Shown: one piece after another, positions 1 to 7,622 of the stretch | Numbering within the stretch: the stretch's first letter is position 1 | How the letters are laid out: every line of letters starts with the position of its first letter | Program-made: the position numbers and the translations under genes | The notes under the pieces: model-generated | Databases searched by the model: none | Seen by the model: the letters and a program-made list of their open reading frames with translations, nothing else | Told to the model about the DNA's origin: nothing | DNA from: Sulfitobacter sp. | Lineage (GTDB): Bacteria > Pseudomonadota > Alphaproteobacteria > Rhodobacterales > Rhodobacteraceae | Direction of reading: 5' to 3' | Assembly: GCA_017854855.1 (NCBI GenBank) | Contig: JAFMGZ010000026.1 | Coordinates: forward strand, 1-49,009 | Length of the DNA stretch: 49,009 nt

Positions 1-277
1 CTCAAGGCGTTCTGCTGCGGAAAGAAAGTCTGGGCGGATCATGGGCATAGCTGAAACGTTCCAAGCCCAGCAGTCAAGCCATCAAATTCGGCTTCCGCAG
101 GACTCGGAGTGTAAGTCATAAGGCGAACGGCCCCAGCGATCAAAAACTGAACATGATCCAATCAAGCCACAATTGATGTGCTTGCCATAATCACATCAGC
201 AAAAAATTGTGTCTGTCTTGAAGACTACGTGCTCCCATGTGCCACTTTTGGGATCACTCTTTGTTGTCTAAAGTCAA

Positions 278-303
278 AATCTTATAATTATTAACATAAG
301 ATT
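278..303. repeat. A/T-rich inverted repeat downstream of mazF
   Basis: AATCTTAT (278-285) and ATAAGATT (296-303) form a perfect 8-bp stem around a 10-base loop. On the minus strand it lies about 70 bases beyond the toxin stop codon. It could be a weak terminator or a binding site; the stem has little G/C, so a strong intrinsic terminator is unlikely. Confidence 0.4.
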
Positions 304-332
304 GATTATCGGTTTTTTATTAACACATTTAT

Positions 333-344
333 TTATGTACATAA
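333..344. repeat. 12-bp palindrome TTATGTACATAA
   Basis: A perfect 12-bp palindrome in the A/T-rich stretch about 30 bases beyond the mazF stop. Its role is unknown. It could be a regulator half-site pair or simply a consequence of low-complexity composition. Confidence 0.35.
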
Positions 345-372
345 TATTATGAGTTAGGATCACAAAACTGCC

Positions 373-699
373 TCACCCCTGGATCAAGGCCACGGACTTA
401 GCGCGCACCTCGGCAAGCTCCGTTGAGGTAACTTGGCCTTTCCGCTTTGCTTTACTCACTTTCCAATCCAGGCGTTTGACCTGATCTGCAAGTGCTGCGC
501 TGGTCTGCGGCCCGTCGATGACCACCTCGACCGGATATCCCTTCAACTTAGTCGTCATCGGACAGCAAAGCATCAGGCCAATCTTGTTGTATTTTGCCGG
601 GCTCAAAACGAGTGCTGGACGGTGTCCGGCTTGCTCATGACCCGCTTGCGGATTGAATTGGAGCCAGACAATGTCACCGGCCTCGGGAATGTAGGCCAT
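373..699 (-). CDS. mazF: MazF/PemK-family endoribonuclease toxin
   Basis: A 108-residue protein of normal length for MazF/ChpB toxins, which cleave mRNA at short sequence motifs and stop growth when the antitoxin is lost. Visible family marks are the N-terminal strand GDIVWLQFNP (8-17), the GHRPALVLSP stretch with the conserved Arg27, the CPMTTK segment with Thr49-Thr50, and LADQVKRLDW (70-79). The latter matches the LPDQVKSLDW-type motif of ChpB/MazF. The ATG follows the antitoxin stop by one base (TGA-T-ATG), the usual coupled arrangement. The catalytic core appears intact, so the toxin is probably active. The family assignment is firm; the target sequence cannot be read from the protein. 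Confidence 0.93.
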   Translation of the reverse strand: MAYIPEAGDIVWLQFNPQAGHEQAGHRPALVLSPAKYNKIGLMLCCPMTTKLKGYPVEVVIDGPQTSAALADQVKRLDWKVSKAKRKGQVTSTELAEVRAKSVALIQG

Positions 700-700
700 A

Positions 701-943
701 TCAGAGAGCTTCTTGACCTAATGGTCCGCCCATTTCTATCGCTTCGTGACAGTTTTCGCTGGTGATAGATTCCAACAAATCGTCCAATAAGAATTCTGGC
801 GATTGATCCGGTTCGATAATGATGCGCCCATTTTCTTCACGTACATCAACGGGTGTGTCGAGCGATAGCTTCGCTGCCTGCATAACGGCTGCAGGTATCC
901 GAACGGAAGCACTGTTACCCCATTTTTTCACAATCACGCGCAT
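701..943 (-). CDS. mazE: MazE-family antitoxin (AbrB/SpoVT fold)
   Basis: An 80-residue antitoxin for the adjacent MazF. The N-terminal swapped-hairpin DNA-binding motif KKWGNSASVRIP (6-17) is diagnostic of MazE/ChpS. The acidic C-terminal half (SPEFLLDDLLESIT and onward) is the part that in this family wraps the toxin. A Shine-Dalgarno GAGGA lies 7 bases before the ATG at 943. In known mazEF operons the MazE-MazF complex represses its own promoter; here the promoter would lie just beyond 943, but no clear -35/-10 pair is visible. Confidence 0.92.
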   Translation of the reverse strand: MRVIVKKWGNSASVRIPAAVMQAAKLSLDTPVDVREENGRIIIEPDQSPEFLLDDLLESITSENCHEAIEMGGPLGQEAL

Positions 944-1395
944 GTCTCATCCTCAACTTGAACCCGCAAACACCTCTAACGGACATAAAATAGCGAACCC
1001 GCAGATCGCAACCATGACCCGTTCGTAGCCCAGCAGTTTACGGCCCAGACAACCGCGGATGGTATAGCATTGGTCGTTCCGTTCGGCCCCCTGTTTAGGG
1101 CATATTAGTTTATATGAGTTGTGCGGAAGGATAACCCGCCGAGCCCTCTTGCAGATATTTTCTGCATCGAAGTGATAGAAAGGGCTTTCCGGAGTGTGAA
1201 GGCTTGTGAGATGGTTGCACATGCTGACTGAGTAAATAGCCGCATTCAGGCGCTCCGTGCGAGCCAAAATTTGAAGCAAGATAGTGATTGGTGTGGCTTG
1301 TTAATCTAGTTCCTTGTCTTTGAAGCGTTGTCTTTCTTCGACGGCTACGAATGTGACTGCTCGGATGTGTTTGGAAACTGACATTTGGGGGGAAA
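944..1395. other. gene-poor interval between mazE and the orphan protein gene
   Basis: About 450 bases with no convincing complete gene. A minus-strand frame at 953-1279 ends in a hydrophobic stretch (ERVMVAICGFAILCPLEVF) that could be a relic of a membrane protein, but its N-terminal two thirds look random. The interval must hold the outward promoters for mazEF and for the plus-strand orphan gene. GGGGGG ahead of the ATG at 1396 is that gene's ribosome site. Confidence 0.4.
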
Positions 1396-3312
1396 ATGGG
1401 CGTGAATGTAGATCTAAAGAAAATGATCCAAGCCGTGAAGTCCAAGCCATGCAATTTTGCAATTGTATCGCGTGGTAAAACCGTTGCGTTGATGCTTTCA
1501 AAAAAGGCTATTTCACCGCCTGCATTGGCAGATCTAAAAAAACGCACAGGAACTAAAAACGTGTATCAAGGCGTATGCGAGACTGGCGGGAAGGGGCTCT
1601 CATTTAAGAGCCTTGATGCCATTCCACCGAACCTTAGCATGCCTTTGAAAACCTATATCAAAGATGAAACGGGAGTCACGCTTGATCCTGAGTTTGAGCA
1701 AGTGGCGACGCTGAAAACCGTCGCCAATGATGATGAAGATGATGCCACTGAGGCAAAGACCGAAGACGGCCCAGTCGAAGCGGCCGGAAATATTCCGACT
1801 GACCCCCGGTGGGTTAAGGAACGGGCTGCGATTGAACCAATGTTCAAAGAAGCAGTTTCACGGAACCCTGAGAACCGCACCAAACTGTTGGGTGCCTGGG
1901 CGATGGGATGTGAAAAGGCTGAAAATGGCGATTTCGACACAGCACTGAAAGTCATGGCCAAGTTGCGACCCGCGCTTGAAGCAGTCATCGCGGCTGAACC
2001 CGACTTTATTGATGTGCAGATGCGCGATGCTTCAAAGATAAATCCTAAGTCAGATCTAAAGAATGTCGAAGGTGCTAAGTCCAGCATCGATTTTGAAGCG
2101 CGCAAAGCGGAGGATATAGTCAAGAAAAAGGCCTACATTATGGATTTCTTGGCCAAATACGATGCGAAGGTGGCAGAAACTGAAGCGCAAATCGCTGAAA
2201 ACGACCAAGACCTTGCGGTGGTGCAACGCACGAGAACCACTTACGTGACCCTCAAGGCAAGGTGGGAGGCTGAAAAAACTTTGGCTGAGAAGCTTCACAA
2301 GGAGGCGGTGGATAGGGGTGAAAACCCGGGTGCCTTGCCCTCCTATGGAGAAGGATTGGAGTTCGACACAATCTTAAAGCAGTGCGATGCCTACATCAAA
2401 AATTTTGAGGAAACCTTGGCAAAGTTCCAAGTGAACCGGGCCAAGTTGGATGAAAAAAAGGCGGAATTTGAAGATTGTCTGATTAACGAGAAGAGCGCAA
2501 AAACAGAGCAAGAAAAATTCGATGCCCTCAATCCAGGTAGTGAAGAGCGGATCGCGGCAGTTCAGTCCGCAATGATTGCTGTTTCTGAGAAACTAACGGG
2601 AAAACTCATGATCCTCGGCCGTCTTGCTGACACCATCGGTGACGAAGAGACCAAAAAGGCAGGAAAAGTTGCTTGGTTGGATAAGAACAAAGAAGAGGCG
2701 GGCAGAGTGCTCGGTGCCGACGCATGGGCAATGTCGGTAAACGACGCTTTTGTGAATTCCGGCATCGACCAGAAGGCCCAAGTTGCATTGCTCACGAAGT
2801 TCAAGAAAGAGGTTCAAGAAAAGGTAAGAAAGTTACTCAAGGACCCCGGCACATTATCCAAAGAAGACATCAAGAAGGAAATTCGTGCCTTTGCCAAGGC
2901 GAGCAATGATGATGCTCTCTATAAGGGCGAATGGGAAAAGAACAATGATGGCTTTTCGATCTACATGAGTGAGGTTGAGCAACTGATTGATGATGGTTAC
3001 GTCATGATGGAGCACGATCCGGCTGGTAAAGTGAACGCTGGCGAGGGAGACGGGCTGACGCAAGTCATGGTGCCAAGTGGCAAGGGCCAGAAGATCAAGG
3101 ATGAGTTGGCCGAAGAAGTGCTTGCGAAAGAGCGTAAACAGACCATTACGGATGGTTTGCGCGCTTTGATAACCGATCCCGAGAAGAAGCGGTTAATAAC
3201 TGGTCCTGGGAAAGGGAAGGATGAGTTTGATGCATTGAAGTTGGCCATTGCTAGCCGTGATATGGACTTAGCGGAGGCCAAGTATGAAAATCTGTGCCGA
3301 ATTTTAAACTAG
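1396..3312 (+). CDS. 638-residue orphan protein with long helical/coiled-coil region
   Basis: I do not recognise a characterised family. Residues 1-100 form a compact-looking basic domain (FAIVSRGKTVALMLSKK, then LADLKKRTGTKNVYQG and LSMPLKTYIKDETGVTLDPEF). An acidic linker at about 108-130 is rich in Asp/Glu. A helical repeat-like segment follows (NRTKLLGAWAMGCEKAENGD and ALKVMAKLRPAL). About 225-400 is charged and heptad-like, suggesting coiled coil, and the C-terminal 230 residues are Lys/Glu-rich helices. There is no signal peptide and no membrane segment, so it is probably cytoplasmic. The ATG follows GGGGGGAAA. Base composition is lower in G+C than the genes right of 4 kb, and it sits between a toxin-antitoxin pair and an IS remnant, which points to horizontal acquisition. 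I have a weak, unverifiable memory of similar N-terminal domains in large uncharacterised bacterial proteins. Confidence 0.85.
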   Translation: MGVNVDLKKMIQAVKSKPCNFAIVSRGKTVALMLSKKAISPPALADLKKRTGTKNVYQGVCETGGKGLSFKSLDAIPPNLSMPLKTYIKDETGVTLDPEFEQVATLKTVANDDEDDATEAKTEDGPVEAAGNIPTDPRWVKERAAIEPMFKEAVSRNPENRTKLLGAWAMGCEKAENGDFDTALKVMAKLRPALEAVIAAEPDFIDVQMRDASKINPKSDLKNVEGAKSSIDFEARKAEDIVKKKAYIMDFLAKYDAKVAETEAQIAENDQDLAVVQRTRTTYVTLKARWEAEKTLAEKLHKEAVDRGENPGALPSYGEGLEFDTILKQCDAYIKNFEETLAKFQVNRAKLDEKKAEFEDCLINEKSAKTEQEKFDALNPGSEERIAAVQSAMIAVSEKLTGKLMILGRLADTIGDEETKKAGKVAWLDKNKEEAGRVLGADAWAMSVNDAFVNSGIDQKAQVALLTKFKKEVQEKVRKLLKDPGTLSKEDIKKEIRAFAKASNDDALYKGEWEKNNDGFSIYMSEVEQLIDDGYVMMEHDPAGKVNAGEGDGLTQVMVPSGKGQKIKDELAEEVLAKERKQTITDGLRALITDPEKKRLITGPGKGKDEFDALKLAIASRDMDLAEAKYENLCRILN

Positions 3313-3322
3313 CAGGCCCTAT

Positions 3323-3850
3323 GTGCTGGTACTGTCGGTAATGCCTGAGATTGCGGATAGGTTGTGTAGAGGTGCCTCTACGATCTACCCCGAAATCAAG
3401 CGCAACTCGTGTCGTTTTGACGATCAGCCTGAATTGAACAGCTATGATGCGTTGGCTCCGCCAAGACCGGTGCGAAGAACGCCGTGCGGCGCAAAGCAAA
3501 CTGGTCATCTATCCCGAACTCATGGCGGCTCTACGGAGCGGATTTGATGCCGGTGGGTCCCCGGAGCAGATTGCAGGTCGTATGCGGCTGGAGCGTCATC
3601 CCATGCGTGTTAGCCATGAAACGATCTATCGGTATGCTTACTCCAAAGGTGGCTGTGCTGAGAAGTTCTACCAGCATCTGCCGAGACACCGGCGCAACTG
3701 CAGGCCACGCGGCATGCGCAAGCAGCATAGCCATCAGTTACTTGATAAATTCGCCATGAAACATCGTCCTGAAATCATCGCTGAGCATGAGCAGTTCGGT
3801 CACTGGGAATGCTATCTGGTGATGTTTCGCGGGGAGTTTGGCAAAGGTGA
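3323..3850 (+). pseudogene. decayed IS30-family transposase fragment
   Basis: The conserved IS30 stretch is recognisable in two frames. In frame 2, ASTIYPEIKRNS and FDDQPELN appear from about 3359. After a frameshift near 3455-3475, frame 3 continues with RRAAQSKLVIYPELMAAL, SPEQIAGRMRLERHPMRVSH, ETIYRYAYSK and HRPEIIAEHEQFGHWEC. Active members read HWECDLV, with Asp the first DDE catalytic residue; here it is HWECYLV, so that residue is lost. The N-terminal helix-turn-helix and everything after EFGK (about 3840) are missing, including the other two catalytic residues. It is therefore inactive and truncated at both ends. No terminal inverted repeats were found. Confidence 0.85.
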
Positions 3851-4017
3851 ATACACAGGCGGCGGTCAGGTGCCAAAGGTTATCTCGCATATCAACTTGT
3901 GCTTTGGCAGGTCATCTGGCACCGATATATGCATCACATCTTCGGGGATGATTTGGCGCGTTCGGTGCCGCCGGACCAATGCCGCCCATGGCTGTCCCCG
4001 CTCAATCAACGCTCCAC
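3851..4017 (+). other. junction between IS remnant and tetronate operon
   Basis: After the transposase homology stops, one frame stays open into ltnD (ending ARSVPPDQCRPWL near 3990), so this may be the 3' end of a gene that once preceded ltnD. It is too short to identify. AAGGAGG at 4018-4024 is the ltnD ribosome site. Confidence 0.3.
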
Positions 4018-4030
4018 AAGGAGGTACATG

Positions 4031-4927
4031 ATGGCCATGCACACCGCAGTAATCGGACTTGGGTCCATGGGATTTGGGATGGCGCTGTCGATCCTGCGCG
4101 CAGGGCACAAGACATATGGCTATGATATCAACCCCGACCAGGTTGCGGCCTTTCGGCAGGCAGGCGGGGCCGAGGGCGCGTTGGACAGTGTTGCAGGCAC
4201 CCTTGATGCGGTGGTTGTCGTCGTGCTGAATGCAGCGCAGACCCGCGACGTGCTGTTTGGTGAAAAGGGGATCGCGGGCACCCTCAAACCCGGTGCGGTG
4301 GTGATCGCCTGCGCGACCGTCGCCCCCGACTTTGCCCGCGAAATGGAAGCGCAATGCGCGGCCCTCGGGCTGCTTTATCTGGATGCGCCGATTTCAGGAG
4401 GCGCGAAAAAGGCTGCCGAGGGCGCGCTGAGCATCATGGCGGCGGGTACAGCGGCCGCGTTTCAGGCCGCCGACCCGGTTCTGGATGCAGCGGCTGCCAG
4501 CGTGTTCAGACTTGGCGATGCTGCCGGTCCCGGTTCCGCCATGAAGGCGGTCAACCAACTGCTGGCGGGCGTGCATATCGCCGCCATGGCAGAGGCGCTG
4601 ACCTTTGGCATGACACAAGGCGTAGCGCCGCAAGACTTTGTCGATGTGATCAGCAAATGCGCGGGCACATCATGGATGCTGGAAAACCGTGCGCCCCATA
4701 TCGTGGCAGGTGATTACACGCCGCATTCGTCGGTCAACATCTGGCCCAAGGATCTGGGCATCGTTCTGGATATCGCGAAATCCGCCAATTTCGCGGCACC
4801 GCTGACGGCGGCTGCGATGCAGCAGTTTCTGGCCGCCGCCGGATCGGGTCTGGGGGCAGAAGACGACGCCGCCGTGGCCAAGGTCTATGCCCGCAACGCG
4901 GGTCTGGTTTTGCCGGGGGACGCATGA
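4031..4927 (+). CDS. ltnD: L-threonate dehydrogenase (3-hydroxyisobutyrate dehydrogenase family)
   Basis: About 298 residues, normal for the beta-hydroxyacid dehydrogenases. The dinucleotide site GLGSMG (9-14), the substrate loop DAPISGG (118-124) and the catalytic Lys172 in SAMKAVNQLL are all visible. LtnD oxidises L-threonate at C2 to 2-oxo-tetronate with NAD. The specific name rests on the following otnK-otnC-otnI genes, because the same family includes many other hydroxyacid dehydrogenases. Two in-frame ATGs are adjacent; 4031 is preferred because AAGGAGG is then 6 bases away, while ATG 4028 would be only 3 away. The stop overlaps the next start (ATGA). A D-erythronate-type substrate is an alternative. 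Confidence 0.85.
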   Translation: MAMHTAVIGLGSMGFGMALSILRAGHKTYGYDINPDQVAAFRQAGGAEGALDSVAGTLDAVVVVVLNAAQTRDVLFGEKGIAGTLKPGAVVIACATVAPDFAREMEAQCAALGLLYLDAPISGGAKKAAEGALSIMAAGTAAAFQAADPVLDAAAASVFRLGDAAGPGSAMKAVNQLLAGVHIAAMAEALTFGMTQGVAPQDFVDVISKCAGTSWMLENRAPHIVAGDYTPHSSVNIWPKDLGIVLDIAKSANFAAPLTAAAMQQFLAAAGSGLGAEDDAAVAKVYARNAGLVLPGDA

Positions 4928-6180
4928 TGCTGTTGGGCTGTATCGGTGACGATTTCACGGGTTCTTCTGATCTGGCCAATACCCTGTCCAAACAGGGCAT
5001 GACCTGCGTGCAATATGTGGGCGTGCCGGATGGCCCCGCCGCCCCGGATGTGGAGGCGGGCGTTGTCGCGCTCAAGTCCCGTTCGATTGATCCGCAAGAG
5101 GCCGTGCGCCAGTCACTGGAGGCGTTGCACTGGCTTCAGGCGCAAGGATGCACGCAGTTCTTCTTCAAATATTGCTCAACCTTCGATTCAACGCCGCAGG
5201 GCAATATCGGCCCCGTTGCCGATGCGCTGGCGGATGCCCTGGGCGCGCATCGGGTCATCGTCTGTCCCGCGTTTCCCGGCACGGGACGGTCGATCTATAA
5301 TGGCCATCTGTTCGTCAATGACAGGCTGCTGAGTGAAAGCGGGATGCAAAACCATCCGCTGACCCCGATGACGGACCCTGACATCCGCCGCTGGCTGGCA
5401 CCGCAGACCAAACATGCGGTGGGTCACGTTCCGATGGCTTCTGTCTTTGACGGCGCCCCCGCGATCAAGGCCGCACTTGACGCGGAACATGCCGCCGGCA
5501 AGCGTCTGATCGTGGTCGATGCCCTGCGGGATGCGGACCTGCTGGAAATCGGCAAGGCGGCTGATTTGTTGCCATTGATCACGGGCGGATCGGGTGTGGC
5601 GCTTGGCCTGCCGGGTAATTTCGCGCGGCGCGGGCAGATTGCGCAAACGCGGGCGGCGTGGCGCGGACAGCCGGGCAAATGCGTGGCCTTGTCGGGCTCA
5701 TGCTCCACCGCGACGCGGGCACAGATCGCCCTGCACCGGCAGTCAAACCCCACCTTCGAGATTGACGCAAGCGAGGTGATCACCGGCGCGCTTGACCCAC
5801 AAACCGTGACCGACTGGCTCTTGCAGGCACAGGGCGTACCGCTGGCCTATAGTTCGGCTGATCCCGATGCCGTTGCTGCGGTGCAGGCGCGATTTGGCAG
5901 CGCCAAGAGTGCCGCTGCCCTTGAGGGGTTCTTTGCCACGCTTGCCGCACAGCTGGTCAGGGCGGGTACCGGGAAAATCCTGACTGCCGGGGGCGAAACA
6001 TCGGGGGCCATCGTTGAGGGTCTGCACCTGAAAACGCTTGAGATAGGCCCAGAGATCGACCCCGGCGTGCCTGCATTGCGCGGTGGTGATGATCTGGTCC
6101 TTGCGCTGAAATCCGGCAATTTCGGTGCCGAGGATTACTTTGCCAAGGCCGCTGCGGTCCTGGGGGGCGCGCATGTCTGA
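4924..6180 (+). CDS. otnK: 3-oxo-tetronate kinase (four-carbon acid sugar kinase)
   Basis: A 418-residue DUF1537-family kinase. It phosphorylates 3-oxo-tetronate at C4 with ATP, giving the substrate of OtnC. The N-terminal acidic motif GDDFTGSSD (8-16) is the family's sugar-acid-binding loop. The C-terminal GGETSGAIVEGL segment and the GGDDLVLALKSGNFG stretch form the nucleotide-binding half. Length and both halves are intact. The ATG overlaps the ltnD stop, and the end overlaps otnC by 8 bases, so the four genes are translationally coupled. OtnK is chosen over the threonate kinase DtnK because the decarboxylating aldolase and the isomerase follow directly. Confidence 0.87.
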   Translation: MMLLGCIGDDFTGSSDLANTLSKQGMTCVQYVGVPDGPAAPDVEAGVVALKSRSIDPQEAVRQSLEALHWLQAQGCTQFFFKYCSTFDSTPQGNIGPVADALADALGAHRVIVCPAFPGTGRSIYNGHLFVNDRLLSESGMQNHPLTPMTDPDIRRWLAPQTKHAVGHVPMASVFDGAPAIKAALDAEHAAGKRLIVVDALRDADLLEIGKAADLLPLITGGSGVALGLPGNFARRGQIAQTRAAWRGQPGKCVALSGSCSTATRAQIALHRQSNPTFEIDASEVITGALDPQTVTDWLLQAQGVPLAYSSADPDAVAAVQARFGSAKSAAALEGFFATLAAQLVRAGTGKILTAGGETSGAIVEGLHLKTLEIGPEIDPGVPALRGGDDLVLALKSGNFGAEDYFAKAAAVLGGAHV

Positions 6181-6820
6181 CACGGCCCTGCGCGAACAGA
6201 TATGCCTGCTGGCCAAGTCGATGTTCGACCGGGGGCTGACGGGCGGATCAACGGGCAATATCTCTGCCAGAACGGGGGATGGCGGTTTGCTTGTATCGCC
6301 TACTGGGACAAGTTTTGGTCGGCTGGACCCCGCGCGCCTGTCGCATTTCGACCCTGCCGGCCGTCTGATCGGTGGCGATCCGCCGACCAAGGAAATGCCC
6401 CTGCACACCGCCTTTTATGAAACACGCAGCACGGCAGGTGCCGTCGTGCATCTGCACAGCTGTCATTCCGTGGCGCTGTCGATGATGCCTGACGCGGATC
6501 CCGACAATTTTCTGCCCCCCCTCACGCCCTATGCGATCATGAAACTGGGCAAGGTCCAGCTGCTGCCGTTTTTCATGCCCGGCGATCCGGCCATGGGGGA
6601 TGCGGTGCGCGGTCTGGCCGGAAAACGCAGTGCCGTGATGCTGGCCAATCACGGCCCCGTCGTCGCGGGTAAGGACATAGAGGCCGCCTGCACCGCGATC
6701 GAAGAACTGGAAGACACGGCGCGTCTGGCGATGATGACACGCGGTCTGCACCCCCGGGCCCTGACGCCCGCGCAGGTCAGCCAGATTGTGACCCGTTTTG
6801 ATGTGGAGTGGGACGATTGA
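6173..6820 (+). CDS. otnC: 3-oxo-tetronate 4-phosphate decarboxylase (class II aldolase fold)
   Basis: 215 residues of the zinc-dependent class II aldolase/adducin family. OtnC decarboxylates 3-oxo-tetronate 4-phosphate to dihydroxyacetone phosphate and CO2, feeding lower glycolysis. The motifs GGSTGNIS (phosphate loop), the zinc-ligand stretch HLHSCHS and ANHGPVV are all present. The start MSDTALREQ at 6173 overlaps the otnK stop by 8 bases; the frame is open further upstream, but that would bury the start deep in otnK. Related fuculose- or ribulose-phosphate aldolases share the fold, and the operon decides the call. Confidence 0.85.
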   Translation: MSDTALREQICLLAKSMFDRGLTGGSTGNISARTGDGGLLVSPTGTSFGRLDPARLSHFDPAGRLIGGDPPTKEMPLHTAFYETRSTAGAVVHLHSCHSVALSMMPDADPDNFLPPLTPYAIMKLGKVQLLPFFMPGDPAMGDAVRGLAGKRSAVMLANHGPVVAGKDIEAACTAIEELEDTARLAMMTRGLHPRALTPAQVSQIVTRFDVEWDD

Positions 6821-7581
6821 CTAAATTCTCGGCCAACCTTGGTTTCTTGTGGTCTGACCTGCCGCTGCCTGCCGCCATCCATGCCGCCAAGGCCGCCGGT
6901 TTTGACGCGGTGGAATGCCATTGGCCCTATGACACGCCCGCCCCCCAGGTTCAGGCCGCCTTGCAGGCCACGGGCCTCAGGATGCTGGGGCTGAACACGC
7001 GGCGCGGCAACCCAGAGAAGGGCGACAACGGCCTGTGCGCCCTACCCGACCGCACCACGGAGGCCCGCGCCGCCATCGACGAGGCGCTTGCCTATGCCGT
7101 GGTGATCAGCGCGGCCAACATCCATGTCATGGCCGGATTCAGCGACGGGCAAGCCGCCCATGATACCTTTGTCGCCAACCTGCGTTACGCCACGCAACGG
7201 GCCGCCGCACATGGCATCACCATCCTGATTGAGCCGCTGAATGCCTATGATGCACCGGGGTATTTCCTGCGGACCACACAGCAGGCCCGCAGCATCATTC
7301 AGCAAGTGGCCGCGCCAAACCTGAAATTGATGTTTGATTGCTATCACGTGCAGCTGACCGAAGGCGACCTGACCCACCGGCTGCAGGACCTGCTGCCCGT
7401 CATCGGACATATCCAGTTCGCCTCGGTGCCCGACCGGGGCACGCCGGATCATGGCGAAGTGAACTATGCCCATGTCTTTGATGTCATCGCGCAGTTAGGT
7501 TTCAACGCACCCTTGGGGGCTGAATACAAACCGGTTGGACCGACGGGCCAGTCCCTCGGCTGGATCCAGTCATTCGCCTAG
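6817..7581 (+). CDS. otnI: 2-oxo-tetronate isomerase (hydroxypyruvate isomerase family)
   Basis: About 254 residues with a xylose-isomerase-like TIM barrel, as in hydroxypyruvate isomerase. OtnI converts 2-oxo-tetronate, the LtnD product, to 3-oxo-tetronate, the OtnK substrate. Family marks include KFSANLGFLW at the N-terminus, ILIEPLNAYDAPGYFL with a metal-binding Glu, and MFDCYHVQLTEGDL followed by GHIQFASVPDRGTPDHGEVN. The TTG at 6817 overlaps the otnC stop (TTGA) and has GGAG 8 bases upstream. A GTG at 6808 in the same frame is the alternative. It is the last gene of the operon; no transporter or regulator for tetronates is nearby. Confidence 0.85.
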   Translation: MTKFSANLGFLWSDLPLPAAIHAAKAAGFDAVECHWPYDTPAPQVQAALQATGLRMLGLNTRRGNPEKGDNGLCALPDRTTEARAAIDEALAYAVVISAANIHVMAGFSDGQAAHDTFVANLRYATQRAAAHGITILIEPLNAYDAPGYFLRTTQQARSIIQQVAAPNLKLMFDCYHVQLTEGDLTHRLQDLLPVIGHIQFASVPDRGTPDHGEVNYAHVFDVIAQLGFNAPLGAEYKPVGPTGQSLGWIQSFA

Positions 7582-7622
7582 AGCATATCACCAACCGGCA
7601 ATGGGGTGGCCATGGATGACCG

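Larger units (their letters stand above)
1..372. other. left-edge accessory sequence without a complete gene
   Basis: No complete gene is visible. On the minus strand an ATG at 46-48 opens a frame reading MPMIRPDFLSAAERLE that runs off the left edge, so the start of a truncated gene is possible but I do not recognise it. From about 260 to 355 the sequence is strongly A/T-rich and carries two dyads and a repeated ATTAACA (290-296 and 319-325). It lies just downstream of the toxin gene, so it may hold its transcription stop. Confidence 0.3.

Noticed and set aside
953-1279. Minus-strand open frame ahead of mazE with a hydrophobic C-terminus
   Set aside because: Only the last 25 residues look membrane-like; the rest is unlike a protein and there is no good ribosome site. 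At most a relic.
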